A stretch of DNA of 64,000 nt from an uncultured Pseudohongiella sp. (GTDB lineage: Bacteria > Pseudomonadota > Gammaproteobacteria > Pseudomonadales > Pseudohongiellaceae). Below the pieces are notes generated by a model. That model worked only from the letters and a program-made list of their open reading frames with translations, was not told the origin of the DNA and did no database searches. A program made the position numbers and the translations under genes. This document shows, piece after piece, positions 26,912 through 34,865 of the stretch. The stretch lies in the NCBI GenBank assembly GCA_951812715.1, contig OX638323.1, positions 1,612,001-1,676,000 on the forward strand. Reading direction: 5' to 3'. Positions within the stretch are counted from its first letter, which is position 1. The number at the start of each line of letters is the position of its first letter.

Positions 26912-26962
26912 GAGTTCTCTCTCCGGATACGGCAGCGCTCGTGAATTTCCCCATGTGTTCTC

Positions 26963-27104
26963 TGAAAAATTCCCTCCATGGAATTTTTCATTGTCGCAAA
27001 ACCAAAGCTTGGTTTTGTTTCGCTCCCAAATTCAATGGCTTGCGCCATCGAATTCGGCGGCACATCCTTGTGCCGCAGAGAAGCTCTGACTTGATCAGAG
27101 CTTC
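26963..27104. repeat. R1 multi-hairpin repeat, copy B (five stem-loops)
   Basis: Five stem-loops follow in series: an 11-bp stem TGAAAAATTCC/GGAATTTTTCA (26963-26990); CAAAACCAA/TTGGTTTTG (27097-27117 region is excluded; arms at 26997-27005 and 27009-27017); AATTC-a-ATGGC/GCCAT-c-GAATT (27029-27054); GCGGCACA/TGTGCCGC (27057-27076); and GAAGCTCTGA/TCAGAGCTTC (27080-27104). All stems are perfect except for one mismatch in the third. The last ends one base from the stop codon of the cupin gene. This is the best-preserved copy of the family. Confidence 0.9.
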
Positions 27105-27105
27105 C

Positions 27106-28113
27106 CTACATCTTCAGTCTGTTTAGCAAATCGGCGTGCAACTGTTTCGCTTTCGTTTCGTCGAGCGGCGCCAGGCAGCCCCTGCCGGGTTCGGGGATGT
27201 GCTCGTACACCGATTCGTCGGCTTCGAAAACATAATGATCGAACACTCCCCGCCACAGCGCGCGCTGTCGCGGCGGCAGGTCGCGCAAAGCGAGAATCGC
27301 GTGCATCAGCGCATTGGTGGGCGAGCCCAGGAAACTCGGCGAATTGCACCACCAATAGTTGATCAGCAGGTTGAATTCTTCCCGCGACTCGACGTGGTGC
27401 CACCACATGCTCGGGATGAAGATCGCGTCGCCCGGCGCGAGCAGAGCGGTTTGCGCTTGCTCGAGGGCTTCGGCGAATTTCGGAAAGCGCTCGAAATCGG
27501 GATTGATAACATCGACCAGGCTGATCGCCTGGCCGGAAGGCGTCTTGTCGATGGGGCCGACGTAGAGATTGCCGATCTGCTCCGGCGGAAACAGCGTGAA
27601 GCGCCGCTCGCCAGCCACCACGCAGGCGACATTGTCGGGAAAATCGTAATGCGCGGACACCCGCGTGCGGTTGCCGAGCCAGAAGCTCGCGAGCGCGTCT
27701 TCGGTGGGCAAGCCTATATCGTTTTGCGCGCGGAAGCCGGGCATCCACTTGTCTATGGGAGTCGAGCCTATGTACAAGGTCGACAAGCGCTCCTCGCGTC
27801 CGGGTTCCGCGAGCTTCGCGAAGACTTGCGGCAGGGTCGCCTTGCCGGCGACGAAATTGAAGCCGGTGAAATCCCGGTTGTAGAAAAATCTGCCTTCTAT
27901 CGAGGGGTCTCCCGCGTACACCGTGACCGGCTCTTCGCGCCAGAATTGCGAGAGATAGCGGGCGGCGTCGGGAATAGAGCCGCCGCAGCCCGCGACCGCG
28001 GGCCAGCCGCTCACGAGCCCGCGCAGCAATACGGGTTCGGTCGATTCGAACACTTGCCGCGGAATCGAACCGGCGGCGCAGTCGAGACTTTGGACGGGCG
28101 CCGGTTCAGCCAT
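27106..28113 (-). CDS. Cupin-like (JmjC/Cupin_8) protein
   Basis: About 335 residues from ATG 28113 (a GTG three codons upstream is also in frame). The double-stranded beta-helix Fe(II) site is suggested by SAHYDFPDNVACVV (HxD) and a distal His in FIPSMWWHHVES. KRFTLFPP-like RRFTLFPPEQIGNLY is typical of Cupin_8 proteins related to FIH hydroxylases. The start overlaps the end of sapC, so they are translationally coupled. In such loci the role is unknown; a 2-oxoglutarate-dependent hydroxylase is plausible. Confidence 0.88.
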   Translation of the reverse strand: MAEPAPVQSLDCAAGSIPRQVFESTEPVLLRGLVSGWPAVAGCGGSIPDAARYLSQFWREEPVTVYAGDPSIEGRFFYNRDFTGFNFVAGKATLPQVFAKLAEPGREERLSTLYIGSTPIDKWMPGFRAQNDIGLPTEDALASFWLGNRTRVSAHYDFPDNVACVVAGERRFTLFPPEQIGNLYVGPIDKTPSGQAISLVDVINPDFERFPKFAEALEQAQTALLAPGDAIFIPSMWWHHVESREEFNLLINYWWCNSPSFLGSPTNALMHAILALRDLPPRQRALWRGVFDHYVFEADESVYEHIPEPGRGCLAPLDETKAKQLHADLLNRLKM

Positions 28114-28855
28114 CGGGCGCACCTTCGCCGCCGGCCCGCAGTCTTGCGTTCTTGCGTTCGGCCAGCGCCTGCAGATTGCCCATGGATGCGACCACCATGA
28201 ACATCGGCATGAGAAAACCGTTGGCGTTCAGTTCACCGAGAGCCTCCGGAGATAATCCCTGAACTTTTTCCTCGTTCAGGCAATGAAAGCCGATCAACTG
28301 ATTGCGCGAGCCGTCCTTCAGTTCGACTTCCATCGTCATCGATTCGAGCAGATCGTGTCTTTGCATCGCGGCGACGAAAGTCTTGCCGTGTTCGATGCCG
28401 AGATAAATCGATTCGAGCAAATCGGCGGCGTTTTCGAGAAAGGGCGTGCGGCCGCCGAGGGGCTGGAACAGCGGCTCGCCGCGCTCGGTGCTGACGCGGG
28501 GATGGTCCATGTCGATCGACAGTACCCGCGTGCGCTGCGGTTCGCCCTCGCGCGTGGATTCCTGATAGCCGATCAGAAACGGCTCGCGCCGCACCATGGC
28601 GGGGATATAGGGCGCCTGCCAGCCGGATTCGTCGAGGAACAGGTTTTCCCGCTCCTGGAAACCGAACAGTGCGACGGGCGAGTAATTGTCCTCGTTGTCC
28701 CGCTGGAACAGGATGGGATAAAAAGCCTGCGCGTTGCGGAATTCGAATGGAAACACCAGCGTCCGCATGACGTTGTCGCCATAGCGGTCGGCGCGGTCGG
28801 TAATGATCTTGACCTCCGCGTGGTTGACGTTGTTCAGCAGCGCGTAGTTCGGCAT
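28106..28855 (-). CDS. sapC: SapC-family protein
   Basis: 249 residues from ATG 28855 (site GGAATCGA; an in-frame start 30 bp upstream is less likely). The family blocks MPNYALLNNVNHAEVKI, YPILFQRDNEDNYSPVALFGF and the ENLFLDESGWQAPYIPAMVRREPF stretch (split at ESGW) match SapC proteins. SapC was first named from the Campylobacter S-layer region, but most homologues lie beside TonB receptors and tryptophan halogenases in polysaccharide-use loci. Its biochemical role is not known. It lies between halogenase 2 and the cupin gene. Confidence 0.88.
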   Translation of the reverse strand: MPNYALLNNVNHAEVKIITDRADRYGDNVMRTLVFPFEFRNAQAFYPILFQRDNEDNYSPVALFGFQERENLFLDESGWQAPYIPAMVRREPFLIGYQESTREGEPQRTRVLSIDMDHPRVSTERGEPLFQPLGGRTPFLENAADLLESIYLGIEHGKTFVAAMQRHDLLESMTMEVELKDGSRNQLIGFHCLNEEKVQGLSPEALGELNANGFLMPMFMVVASMGNLQALAERKNARLRAGGEGAPDG

Positions 28856-28895
28856 TTCGATTCCGGCCTCAGATTGGCAAGCCATCCCCGGCGGG

Positions 28896-28945
28896 GCGTT
28901 CGGCCCTTACAAAGCATTGCTTTTTGTCGGCTGCGCCGACCGCGC
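28896..28945. repeat. R2 repeat, copy e, overlapping the end of halogenase 2
   Basis: In inverse orientation to copy d: GCGTTCGGCCCTTAC, then CAAAGCATTGCTTTTTG and GTCGGCTGCGCCGAC. These match the reverse complement of the R2 core (CCGTTCGGCCCTCG, AAAAGCAGTGCTTTT, GTCGGTTTCGCCGAC). The repeat covers the last codons and the stop of halogenase 2 (28907). Confidence 0.75.
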
Positions 28946-30499
28946 CCCACCGCGGCGCGCGATGGCGCCGACGAGTTCTCTCGTCGTCGGCAGCAGGTTC
29001 GCCATTTGTTGCGCTTTCATCCGCGCGCCGTGAAAAACTTCGTCCGCCCGCTTGCGCATTTGTTCGTCCCCGGCTTCGCCCGTCGCGGCGCGGCGCGGTC
29101 TGAATCCCATTCCGTAGAGCACGTATTGATAGCTCGCGGACGGAAACAATTCGTCGAGCCGCGGCGCGTCGTCGTGCCAGGGCGGTTGTTGTTGCCAAAG
29201 CATCAATTTCTCGCGCAAGCTGTCGGGCCAAGTTTCCCGCGACCGATTCTCCTTCCAGTAGTCGCTGTCCCCGCGTTCGCCGAGCGCGTAGTGCAATTTG
29301 AGGAACTCGACGATTCGCAGCCAATGGTAGCGCATCTTGTCGTTGAACCGCCGGGCGACGACATCCATGATCTCCCGGTCGCGCGGGAATTGCTCGCCGA
29401 GGAAGGCCGCGGATTGCTCGATCAGCACGAGGGCCGAGGCTTCGAGCGGTTCGACGAAGCCGGCCGAAAGCCCGACGGCGACGCAATTCCGCACCCAGAA
29501 CCGTTCGCGGCAACCCGGCTCGAAGGGGATGGTCCGGTAGCCGAGACCGGCTAGGTCAACGCCCGGCGAAGTCTCCGCCACGTATGCCTTCAGCGCCTCG
29601 AAGGCGGTTTCCTCATCGGCGTGGTCGCTCGAATGGACATAGCCGATACCGCGGCGGCTGCTGAGTCCTATGTCCCAAATCCAGCCGTGAGGCTGGGCCG
29701 TCGACAAGGTCACGGGAGCGATCGGGGAATCGGGTTCGGCGTGAGGAACCTGCACGGCGATGGCCCTGTCGTTGAACAACACATCCTTCACCGAGACGAA
29801 CGGGCTCCCATAGTGGGCGCCGATCAGCAGTGCTTTTTGCCCGGTGCAATCGGCGAAAAGATCGCCCGTCACGCGCTCGCCGGCGTCGAGCGCGAGCGCG
29901 GCGATGTCTCCGTCGGCATCCGGCTCGATGCCTTGGACATTGCCGGCGATGTATCCCACACCGAGCTTGTCCACCGCGTGCCGGTGCAGCAGTCCGGCGA
30001 ATGCACCGGCGTCGAAGTGATAGCCGTAATTGACGGTGAACGCGTATTCCGGCGCGCCCGCCTGCTTCGGTGCGAGACCGAGTTCGATCACGCGCGCCTG
30101 GGGGGTGACGAGATCGGCGAAGGCGGCGCCACCGCCGTGGGCGAGCCAGTACTTCGCGGGGTTCAGATCGGAGTATTCCAGCGGCAGGCTGAAAGGGTGG
30201 ATGTATTCCGGGGTTTGCGGAAGGCCCGACCAGCCGCGGAAGCGCGTGCCCTGCTTGAAGCTCGCGGCGCATTCGCGAATGAGATCGTCTTCGGCGAGGC
30301 CGATCCGCTTGAGCGTCATGCGCATTGAAGGCCAGGTGCCTTCGCCCACGCCGATGATGGGGATGTCGGGGGATTCGATCAGAACGACCTCGACCGCGCC
30401 CTCGCCGCGTTTGCGCGATTCGGCGGCCACCACGCAGGCGGTAATCCAGCCGGCCGCGCCACCGCCTACGATTACGATTTTTCGGATGGGTCGATTCAT
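28907..30499 (-). CDS. Tryptophan halogenase-family flavoprotein (2)
   Basis: 530 residues from ATG 30499 (site GGGGAATC). The FAD motif is IVIVGGGAAGWITAC, GVGEGTWPSM follows, the lysine matching PrnA Lys79 is at residue 82 (ASFKQGTRF), and the WxW block is HGWIWDIGL. FVEPLEASALVLIEQS is conserved. It shares only family-level similarity with halogenase 1. The extreme C-terminus (GGARSAQPTKSNAL) is encoded by an R2 repeat, so the natural end has been replaced. It follows the TonB receptor gene after a hairpin. Confidence 0.9.
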   Translation of the reverse strand: MNRPIRKIVIVGGGAAGWITACVVAAESRKRGEGAVEVVLIESPDIPIIGVGEGTWPSMRMTLKRIGLAEDDLIRECAASFKQGTRFRGWSGLPQTPEYIHPFSLPLEYSDLNPAKYWLAHGGGAAFADLVTPQARVIELGLAPKQAGAPEYAFTVNYGYHFDAGAFAGLLHRHAVDKLGVGYIAGNVQGIEPDADGDIAALALDAGERVTGDLFADCTGQKALLIGAHYGSPFVSVKDVLFNDRAIAVQVPHAEPDSPIAPVTLSTAQPHGWIWDIGLSSRRGIGYVHSSDHADEETAFEALKAYVAETSPGVDLAGLGYRTIPFEPGCRERFWVRNCVAVGLSAGFVEPLEASALVLIEQSAAFLGEQFPRDREIMDVVARRFNDKMRYHWLRIVEFLKLHYALGERGDSDYWKENRSRETWPDSLREKLMLWQQQPPWHDDAPRLDELFPSASYQYVLYGMGFRPRRAATGEAGDEQMRKRADEVFHGARMKAQQMANLLPTTRELVGAIARRGGARSAQPTKSNAL

Positions 30500-30626
30500 C
30501 GATTCCCCGTTCGAGCCGCGGAACACGGTACGTCGCCGGATGGGCCGGACGCGAAGCCGCCGCTTCGCAAGCGCCCGCCTTCGGCCCACTCTCGTCTTGG
30601 GCGTTTCATTTCGGGGGATGATACCA

Positions 30627-30656
30627 AGAGAGGCCGCCCCGGCAGGCGGCCTCTCT
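30627..30656 (-). terminator. Hairpin between TonB receptor and halogenase 2
   Basis: A perfect 12-bp stem AGAGAGGCCGCC/GGCGGCCTCTCT with a 6-nt loop lies 10 bp after the TonB receptor stop. No clear T-run follows, so it may be a partial terminator or a 3'-end stabiliser that lowers expression of the distal genes relative to the receptor. Confidence 0.75.
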
Positions 30657-30665
30657 CGATTGGGT

Positions 30666-33635
30666 TTACAGCTTGTAGCGGAAGCCGATGTTGTAACGCG
30701 GGCCGGATTGGGCCGCGAACAGCGTTTGCATCGGGTCGCGGCCGTAGACGTGCGTTGTTTCATCGGTCAGGTTCAGGATGTCGACGAACATTTGCATGTT
30801 CTCGTTGAACCAGTAGCTCGCGCTCACGTCCACCTGCTGATACGCCGCGACATGGGTGGGCGGCCCGACGCCGACGTTGTTCTGGCCGGTGCCGGCCAGG
30901 AAATCGTCGCGCCAGTTGTACGCCACCCGCACGCTGAAGTCGTTCTGATCGTAAAAGGCGATGAAATTCGCCGAATCGCTCAGGCCGAACAGCACGAATT
31001 GTTGGGCGAGGCTGAAATTGTCGTAGCCCACGTCTGCGTCGACGATGGTGGCATTGGCGATCACGCCGAATCCGGTTTCGCCGAAGTTGTGCTGGACGAC
31101 AAGCTCCCAGCCTTCCATCTGCGCCTGTTCTATGTTCACCGGGATGGTGAGATTGAACGGCGCGGCGGGGTCGCGTCCGGCGACGCCGCTGATCACGCCG
31201 GTCTCGGCGTTGACTCCTTGAGCGTCCGGCCGGTTCTGCAGAATCCAGGCGTACAAGGCGCCGCCGTCGGAACTGCCCGTAGCGGCGCGCGCTTCCTGGC
31301 CAAGGGGGCCCAACGCGGGATGCGGCAGCCCGAAAGTTTCCTCGATAACCGAGGAAACGCCGATAAAGTTTTCCACATCCTTGAGGAAGTAGCCGACCGC
31401 CGCGTAGCTGTCTTCGTTGTAATACCACTCCAGCGATACGTCGCGGTTCAATGATTCAAAGGGCAACAGGTTCGGATTGCCGCGATTGCCCGTGCCGCCG
31501 TCGATGCGCAGCAATTGGTTGATCGTCTGGCCACCCTGGATGTCGCCATAGTTCGGCCGCGTCAAGGTTTTGCTGATCGATGCGCGGGCGACCAGATCCT
31601 CGGTCAGGTCGAATTTGAGGTCGAGGTTCGGCAGCACCATGCCGTATTCGCCTTGCAGCGAGGTGAAGTCCGGGTCGCCCTGGACCGCCGACAATTCGTT
31701 TCCGGCAACCCAATTGATGCCGATGAAAGCGGGCGAAAGCGCCTGAGAGTCGATGTCCGTTGTCTCGTAACGCAAACCCAGCCTTACGTCCAGCGCCACA
31801 TCGCCTAATAACGTCGAACCGTGCAACTGGAAATATGCGGCTAGAGACTCTTCTTGCGTACGCCGGTCGGAATTGTAATTGCTCGACGCGCAGAGATCCG
31901 AGGCGCAGTCGCCGCTGTGGGGCGCGCCGAATGGCGATGCCTCGCCCGAGGCCAGCAATTGCTCGGTTCGGGCGATCAGTTCGGACATGTCGAAGCGGAA
32001 GAAATCGGTTTGCCGGCGCACGTCGCCGCCGCCGGGGATGTTGGAGAAAGCGTCGACCGCGTTGGCGGGCTGCATCAGGTCGGCGATGGCGCCGGGCTGG
32101 GTCACGCCGCCCCAGGCGTCGCGCTGCACGACGGCACCCGCCGAACGGTTGTTCGTTTCGGTGAGTTGGATGCCGAAGTCGATGCTCTCGATGAAGTCGA
32201 GATCGAATTCGTAGGTGCCCCTGGCCGTCGTCTGATCGATGTCCATGCGAGCGGAATCGGCTGCGAAAACGCTGCCGGTCACGATCATGTCGTCGGGCGA
32301 AAGCGGGTCGTTCAGGCCGAGTTCGAGAATCGGCAGGTCGTTGCCGAAATAGCCGGTGGTTCGGTCGCGGGTGAACGCCGAAACCGCGAGCTGGGCGGCG
32401 TTGCCCCACGGGCTGTTCGGCTCGCGCTTGGCGTGGGAGTCGTGATAATCGAATTCGAGCGTCAGTTGGTCGGACACGTCCCAAAGAAGGTTCAGGCCGG
32501 TCGAGCCGTTCTGCGCGCGCCAGGCGTCTTCGCCGCCGGCCATGGCATAGTCCGAATTCGGCAGGTTTTCTGTGTAGATCAGCGGGCTGGCCTGTGGGCC
32601 GTCGGTCCACAGCGTTTCCTGGCCGCCGAAATTGAACCAGGCCGAAAGGTTGCTGAAAGTCCGGCTGAGTTCGACTTCGGAGTAGGTGTAGTCGAGCGTG
32701 GCCTGGAAGTCGTCCCGTGGGCGCATCTGCAATGTAAGCTGGCCGTTGGTTCGTGATCGATCGTACTCGGCCAGTTCGTAGCCGATGTTCTGGGGCACCG
32801 AGTAAAGGTCGCCCTCGCCCGGACGATTTTGCTGGTTCGGATCGGTATGCGGCGGAATGCCGCCCCATTCGGAGGGGCCGATGCCGCACCAGCAGTTGTC
32901 GGTCTCGCCCGGGAAGGTGCGCCAGCCGCCGACGCTGGCGGTGTTGGCGCCGTTGTTGCGCTCCTGGCGCACGGCGCTCAAGGCGATGCCGATGGTGTCG
33001 TCGGCGAAAGTATTGGAAAACAGTGCCGAGACTTCCGGCGTGAGACTATCGCCCATTTCAGTGGAGGTGTCGTGCAGGCCGCTCGCCGCCGCGGTGAAGT
33101 TCATTCCCGGCGATTCGAGCGGGCGGGTGGTGCGGATGTTCATGGTGGAGCCGATACCGCCCGTGGGCACGTCGGCCTGGCCGCTCTTGTAGACTTCCAC
33201 GGCGGAAATGCCTTCCGAGGCGAGATTGCCGAAATCGAAGGAGCGGTCGGAGGGAGCGTTGCCGCCGGTGGCGGTCGGCATCTGCCGGCCGTTCAACAGC
33301 ACGAGATTGAAGCTCGGGCCGAACCCGCGCACGGTAACGCTCTTGCCCTCGCCGCGTTCACGATCGATGGAAACGCCAGTGATGCGCTGCAGCGATTCAG
33401 CCAGATTGCTATCGGGAAAATCGCCGATGTCTTCGGCGGTAATAGCGTCAACGACTCCGTCCCTGTTCCGCTTCAGATCCATCGAAGCACGCAGGCTCTG
33501 ACGGATGCCGGTCACCACAATCTCCTCGATCCCTTGCGCTCCCGGTTCCGCCTGTTGTCCGTATGCCGCTCCGCCAGCCAACGCGAGCGATACCGCCGCG
33601 GCAAGCGGTGATTTCGAATAAGACCTGACAGCCAT
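30666..33635 (-). CDS. TonB-dependent outer-membrane receptor
   Basis: About 989 residues from ATG 33635 (site GGAGGAGAG), with the signal peptide AAAVSLALAGGAAYGQQA. The N-terminus after cleavage carries EEIVVTGIRQSLRASMDLKR, then the plug domain (DAITAEDIGDFPDSNLAESL, VTVRGFGPSFNLVLLNGRQM) and a large beta-barrel ending in NIGFRYKL with aromatic/hydrophobic C-terminal residues. This is the carbohydrate-type TonB receptor subfamily common in Caulobacter and Xanthomonas. A sigma70-type promoter with LacI-type palindromes lies upstream. It heads the arm with two halogenases, sapC, cupin and symporter. Confidence 0.95.
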   Translation of the reverse strand: MAVRSYSKSPLAAAVSLALAGGAAYGQQAEPGAQGIEEIVVTGIRQSLRASMDLKRNRDGVVDAITAEDIGDFPDSNLAESLQRITGVSIDRERGEGKSVTVRGFGPSFNLVLLNGRQMPTATGGNAPSDRSFDFGNLASEGISAVEVYKSGQADVPTGGIGSTMNIRTTRPLESPGMNFTAAASGLHDTSTEMGDSLTPEVSALFSNTFADDTIGIALSAVRQERNNGANTASVGGWRTFPGETDNCWCGIGPSEWGGIPPHTDPNQQNRPGEGDLYSVPQNIGYELAEYDRSRTNGQLTLQMRPRDDFQATLDYTYSEVELSRTFSNLSAWFNFGGQETLWTDGPQASPLIYTENLPNSDYAMAGGEDAWRAQNGSTGLNLLWDVSDQLTLEFDYHDSHAKREPNSPWGNAAQLAVSAFTRDRTTGYFGNDLPILELGLNDPLSPDDMIVTGSVFAADSARMDIDQTTARGTYEFDLDFIESIDFGIQLTETNNRSAGAVVQRDAWGGVTQPGAIADLMQPANAVDAFSNIPGGGDVRRQTDFFRFDMSELIARTEQLLASGEASPFGAPHSGDCASDLCASSNYNSDRRTQEESLAAYFQLHGSTLLGDVALDVRLGLRYETTDIDSQALSPAFIGINWVAGNELSAVQGDPDFTSLQGEYGMVLPNLDLKFDLTEDLVARASISKTLTRPNYGDIQGGQTINQLLRIDGGTGNRGNPNLLPFESLNRDVSLEWYYNEDSYAAVGYFLKDVENFIGVSSVIEETFGLPHPALGPLGQEARAATGSSDGGALYAWILQNRPDAQGVNAETGVISGVAGRDPAAPFNLTIPVNIEQAQMEGWELVVQHNFGETGFGVIANATIVDADVGYDNFSLAQQFVLFGLSDSANFIAFYDQNDFSVRVAYNWRDDFLAGTGQNNVGVGPPTHVAAYQQVDVSASYWFNENMQMFVDILNLTDETTHVYGRDPMQTLFAAQSGPRYNIGFRYKL

Positions 33636-33697
33636 CTTGATTCTCTCCTCCACCCCCGGGCTTTGGCCTGACGGCGCGGCGCGGGTAGTGATTTTCA

Positions 33698-33722
33698 TTA
33701 TCTCACTGCTTTGGTGAGATAA
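33698..33722. promoter_or_regulatory. 9-bp inverted repeat in the TonB receptor leader
   Basis: TTATCTCAC and GTGAGATAA are perfect arms around TGCTTTG. It lies just downstream of operator O1, in what would be the 5' untranslated region of the receptor mRNA. It could be an RNA hairpin or a binding site for another regulator. Confidence 0.6.
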
Positions 33723-33739
33723 ATGATAACGTTGTCATT
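33722..33739. promoter_or_regulatory. LacI-type operator O1 (TonB receptor)
   Basis: AATGATAAC/GTTGTCATT, symmetric at 8 of 9 positions with a central CG as in LacI/GalR-family operators. It is placed around the expected transcription start of the promoter at 33744-33772. Confidence 0.75.
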
Positions 33740-33743
33740 TTAC

Positions 33744-33772
33744 CTTATATGTCAGATGGACAGCGTTGTCAA
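33744..33772 (-). promoter_or_regulatory. Sigma70-type promoter and operator O2 of the TonB receptor gene
   Basis: On the minus strand TTGACA (33772-33767), a 17-bp spacer and TATAAG (33749-33744) form a near-consensus promoter. A second LacI-type half-symmetric palindrome, TGGACAGC/GTTGTCAA (33757-33772), covers the -35 box. Its core GACAGCGTTGTCAA recurs exactly at 42688-42701 before the sugar MFS gene. Confidence 0.75.
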
Positions 33773-33847
33773 CTATCTTCCGATTCATTTTTTTGCGCTG
33801 CCGCCGGCAAACCGAATGAGATAAACTTGCCGTCCGGCGGCGGCGAC

Positions 33848-34732
33848 CTAGCGCACGAGCAAGGCCAGAATCAGTTGCAACTGCGTATTGTCCAGTCGCT
33901 GTTCGTCAAAGGCGGGCATGATGCCGAAACGTCCTTGGGTCAGGGTTTCGCGAATGCTTTTAGGATCGCCGCCATAAAGCCAGATACGGTCGGAAAGGCG
34001 CGACGCGCCCAGCAAGGGGTTGCCGGCGCCATCGGCGCCATGGCAAACCGCGCAGTTCCGGTCGTAGATGGCCTTGCCTGGATGATTCGCGGCGACGCCG
34101 TCGGCCAGGCTTAGTACGTATTCGCTCACCTGTTCGATACCATCGGCGCCCAATACGGCTTCCCAACCTACCATGACCGCGTTGCGGCCGCCCCGGATCG
34201 ACTGCCGGATCTGGTCTTCTTCACCGCCCCATTGCCAATCGACATCATGCAGATTGGGAAACATATCAGCCTGACCTCGGCCCTCGGGCCCATGACAGAC
34301 CGCGCATTCCCGGCGAAAGATTCGTTCAGCCGTCGCCATCAGTCCGCTATCGTTCTGTATTTCCGCCACGCTCATGGCGGAAATTTCGGCTCTAGTCCCG
34401 GCGAATCTGGCCTCGTAGTCGTCATAACTTGCGGCGACCCGGCTGCCTTGCGACCAGTCCAGCAACCCCTGGAAACTTCCCAGCCCGGGAAAGAGCATGA
34501 GATAGACGAGCGAGAATATCAGCGAGCCGAACAGCAGCCAGATCCACCACATGGGCGCCGGCCGTTCGCCCTCTTTCAGGTCGCCGTCCCAGACCGGGCC
34601 GGGCTTCGATTCCTGGCCCTTGTCGCGTCCGAAATAGACACTCCATACCAGCCACACCATCCCCGCCAGCGAGACCAAGGTCAATACGGCGATCCAGCCG
34701 CTCCAGAATGCCGTAGGCATGTCAGCCGTCAT
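33848..34732 (-). CDS. ccoP: Cbb3-type cytochrome oxidase subunit III, diheme
   Basis: 294 residues from ATG 34732. Two N-terminal membrane segments (GWIAVLTLVSLAGMVWLVW, MWWIWLLFGSLIFSLVYLML) are followed by two cytochrome c domains, each with CAVCH heme motifs. CcoP passes electrons from cytochrome c to CcoO/CcoN. Its start overlaps the end of ccoQ by 11 bp. It is the last gene of ccoNOQP. Confidence 0.96.
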   Translation of the reverse strand: MTADMPTAFWSGWIAVLTLVSLAGMVWLVWSVYFGRDKGQESKPGPVWDGDLKEGERPAPMWWIWLLFGSLIFSLVYLMLFPGLGSFQGLLDWSQGSRVAASYDDYEARFAGTRAEISAMSVAEIQNDSGLMATAERIFRRECAVCHGPEGRGQADMFPNLHDVDWQWGGEEDQIRQSIRGGRNAVMVGWEAVLGADGIEQVSEYVLSLADGVAANHPGKAIYDRNCAVCHGADGAGNPLLGASRLSDRIWLYGGDPKSIRETLTQGRFGIMPAFDEQRLDNTQLQLILALLVR

Positions 34733-34865
34733 GTTCCTCGTCCTCCAGCGGAATGCGCGCAATCTCGTCAAGGGTTTTCGATTTGCCGCGGCTGAGAATC
34801 CAGACCGCGAGAACCGCCATGAACGCCATGACGAGCATGTCGCCGAAGAAAATAAAGTTGGTCAT
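34722..34865 (-). CDS. ccoQ: Cbb3-type oxidase small subunit
   Basis: A 47-residue protein with one membrane helix: MTNFIFFGDMLVMAFMAVLA, then VWILSRGKSK and an acidic tail EDEEHDG. Position between ccoO and ccoP, size and a single helix fit CcoQ, a stabilising subunit. Both ends overlap neighbours: ATGA with ccoO, and 11 bp with ccoP. Confidence 0.88.
   Translation of the reverse strand: MTNFIFFGDMLVMAFMAVLAVWILSRGKSKTLDEIARIPLEDEEHDG

Noticed and set aside
25958..26944. Long plus-strand frame opposite halogenase 1
   Set aside because: It is the mirror of a well-conserved gene in GC-rich DNA; its sequence matches no family.
26898..27089. Small frame over R1 copy B, with similar peptides over copies C, D and E
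   Set aside because: The recurring peptide (for example NKSVVLFCSRFQWLAPS) is only the translation of the R1 hairpins.
25421..30499. Secondary-metabolite (halogenated antibiotic) cluster
   Set aside because: Apart from the two halogenase-family genes there is no NRPS, PKS, terpene or tailoring core; context is TonB receptor, SapC, cupin and sugar genes.
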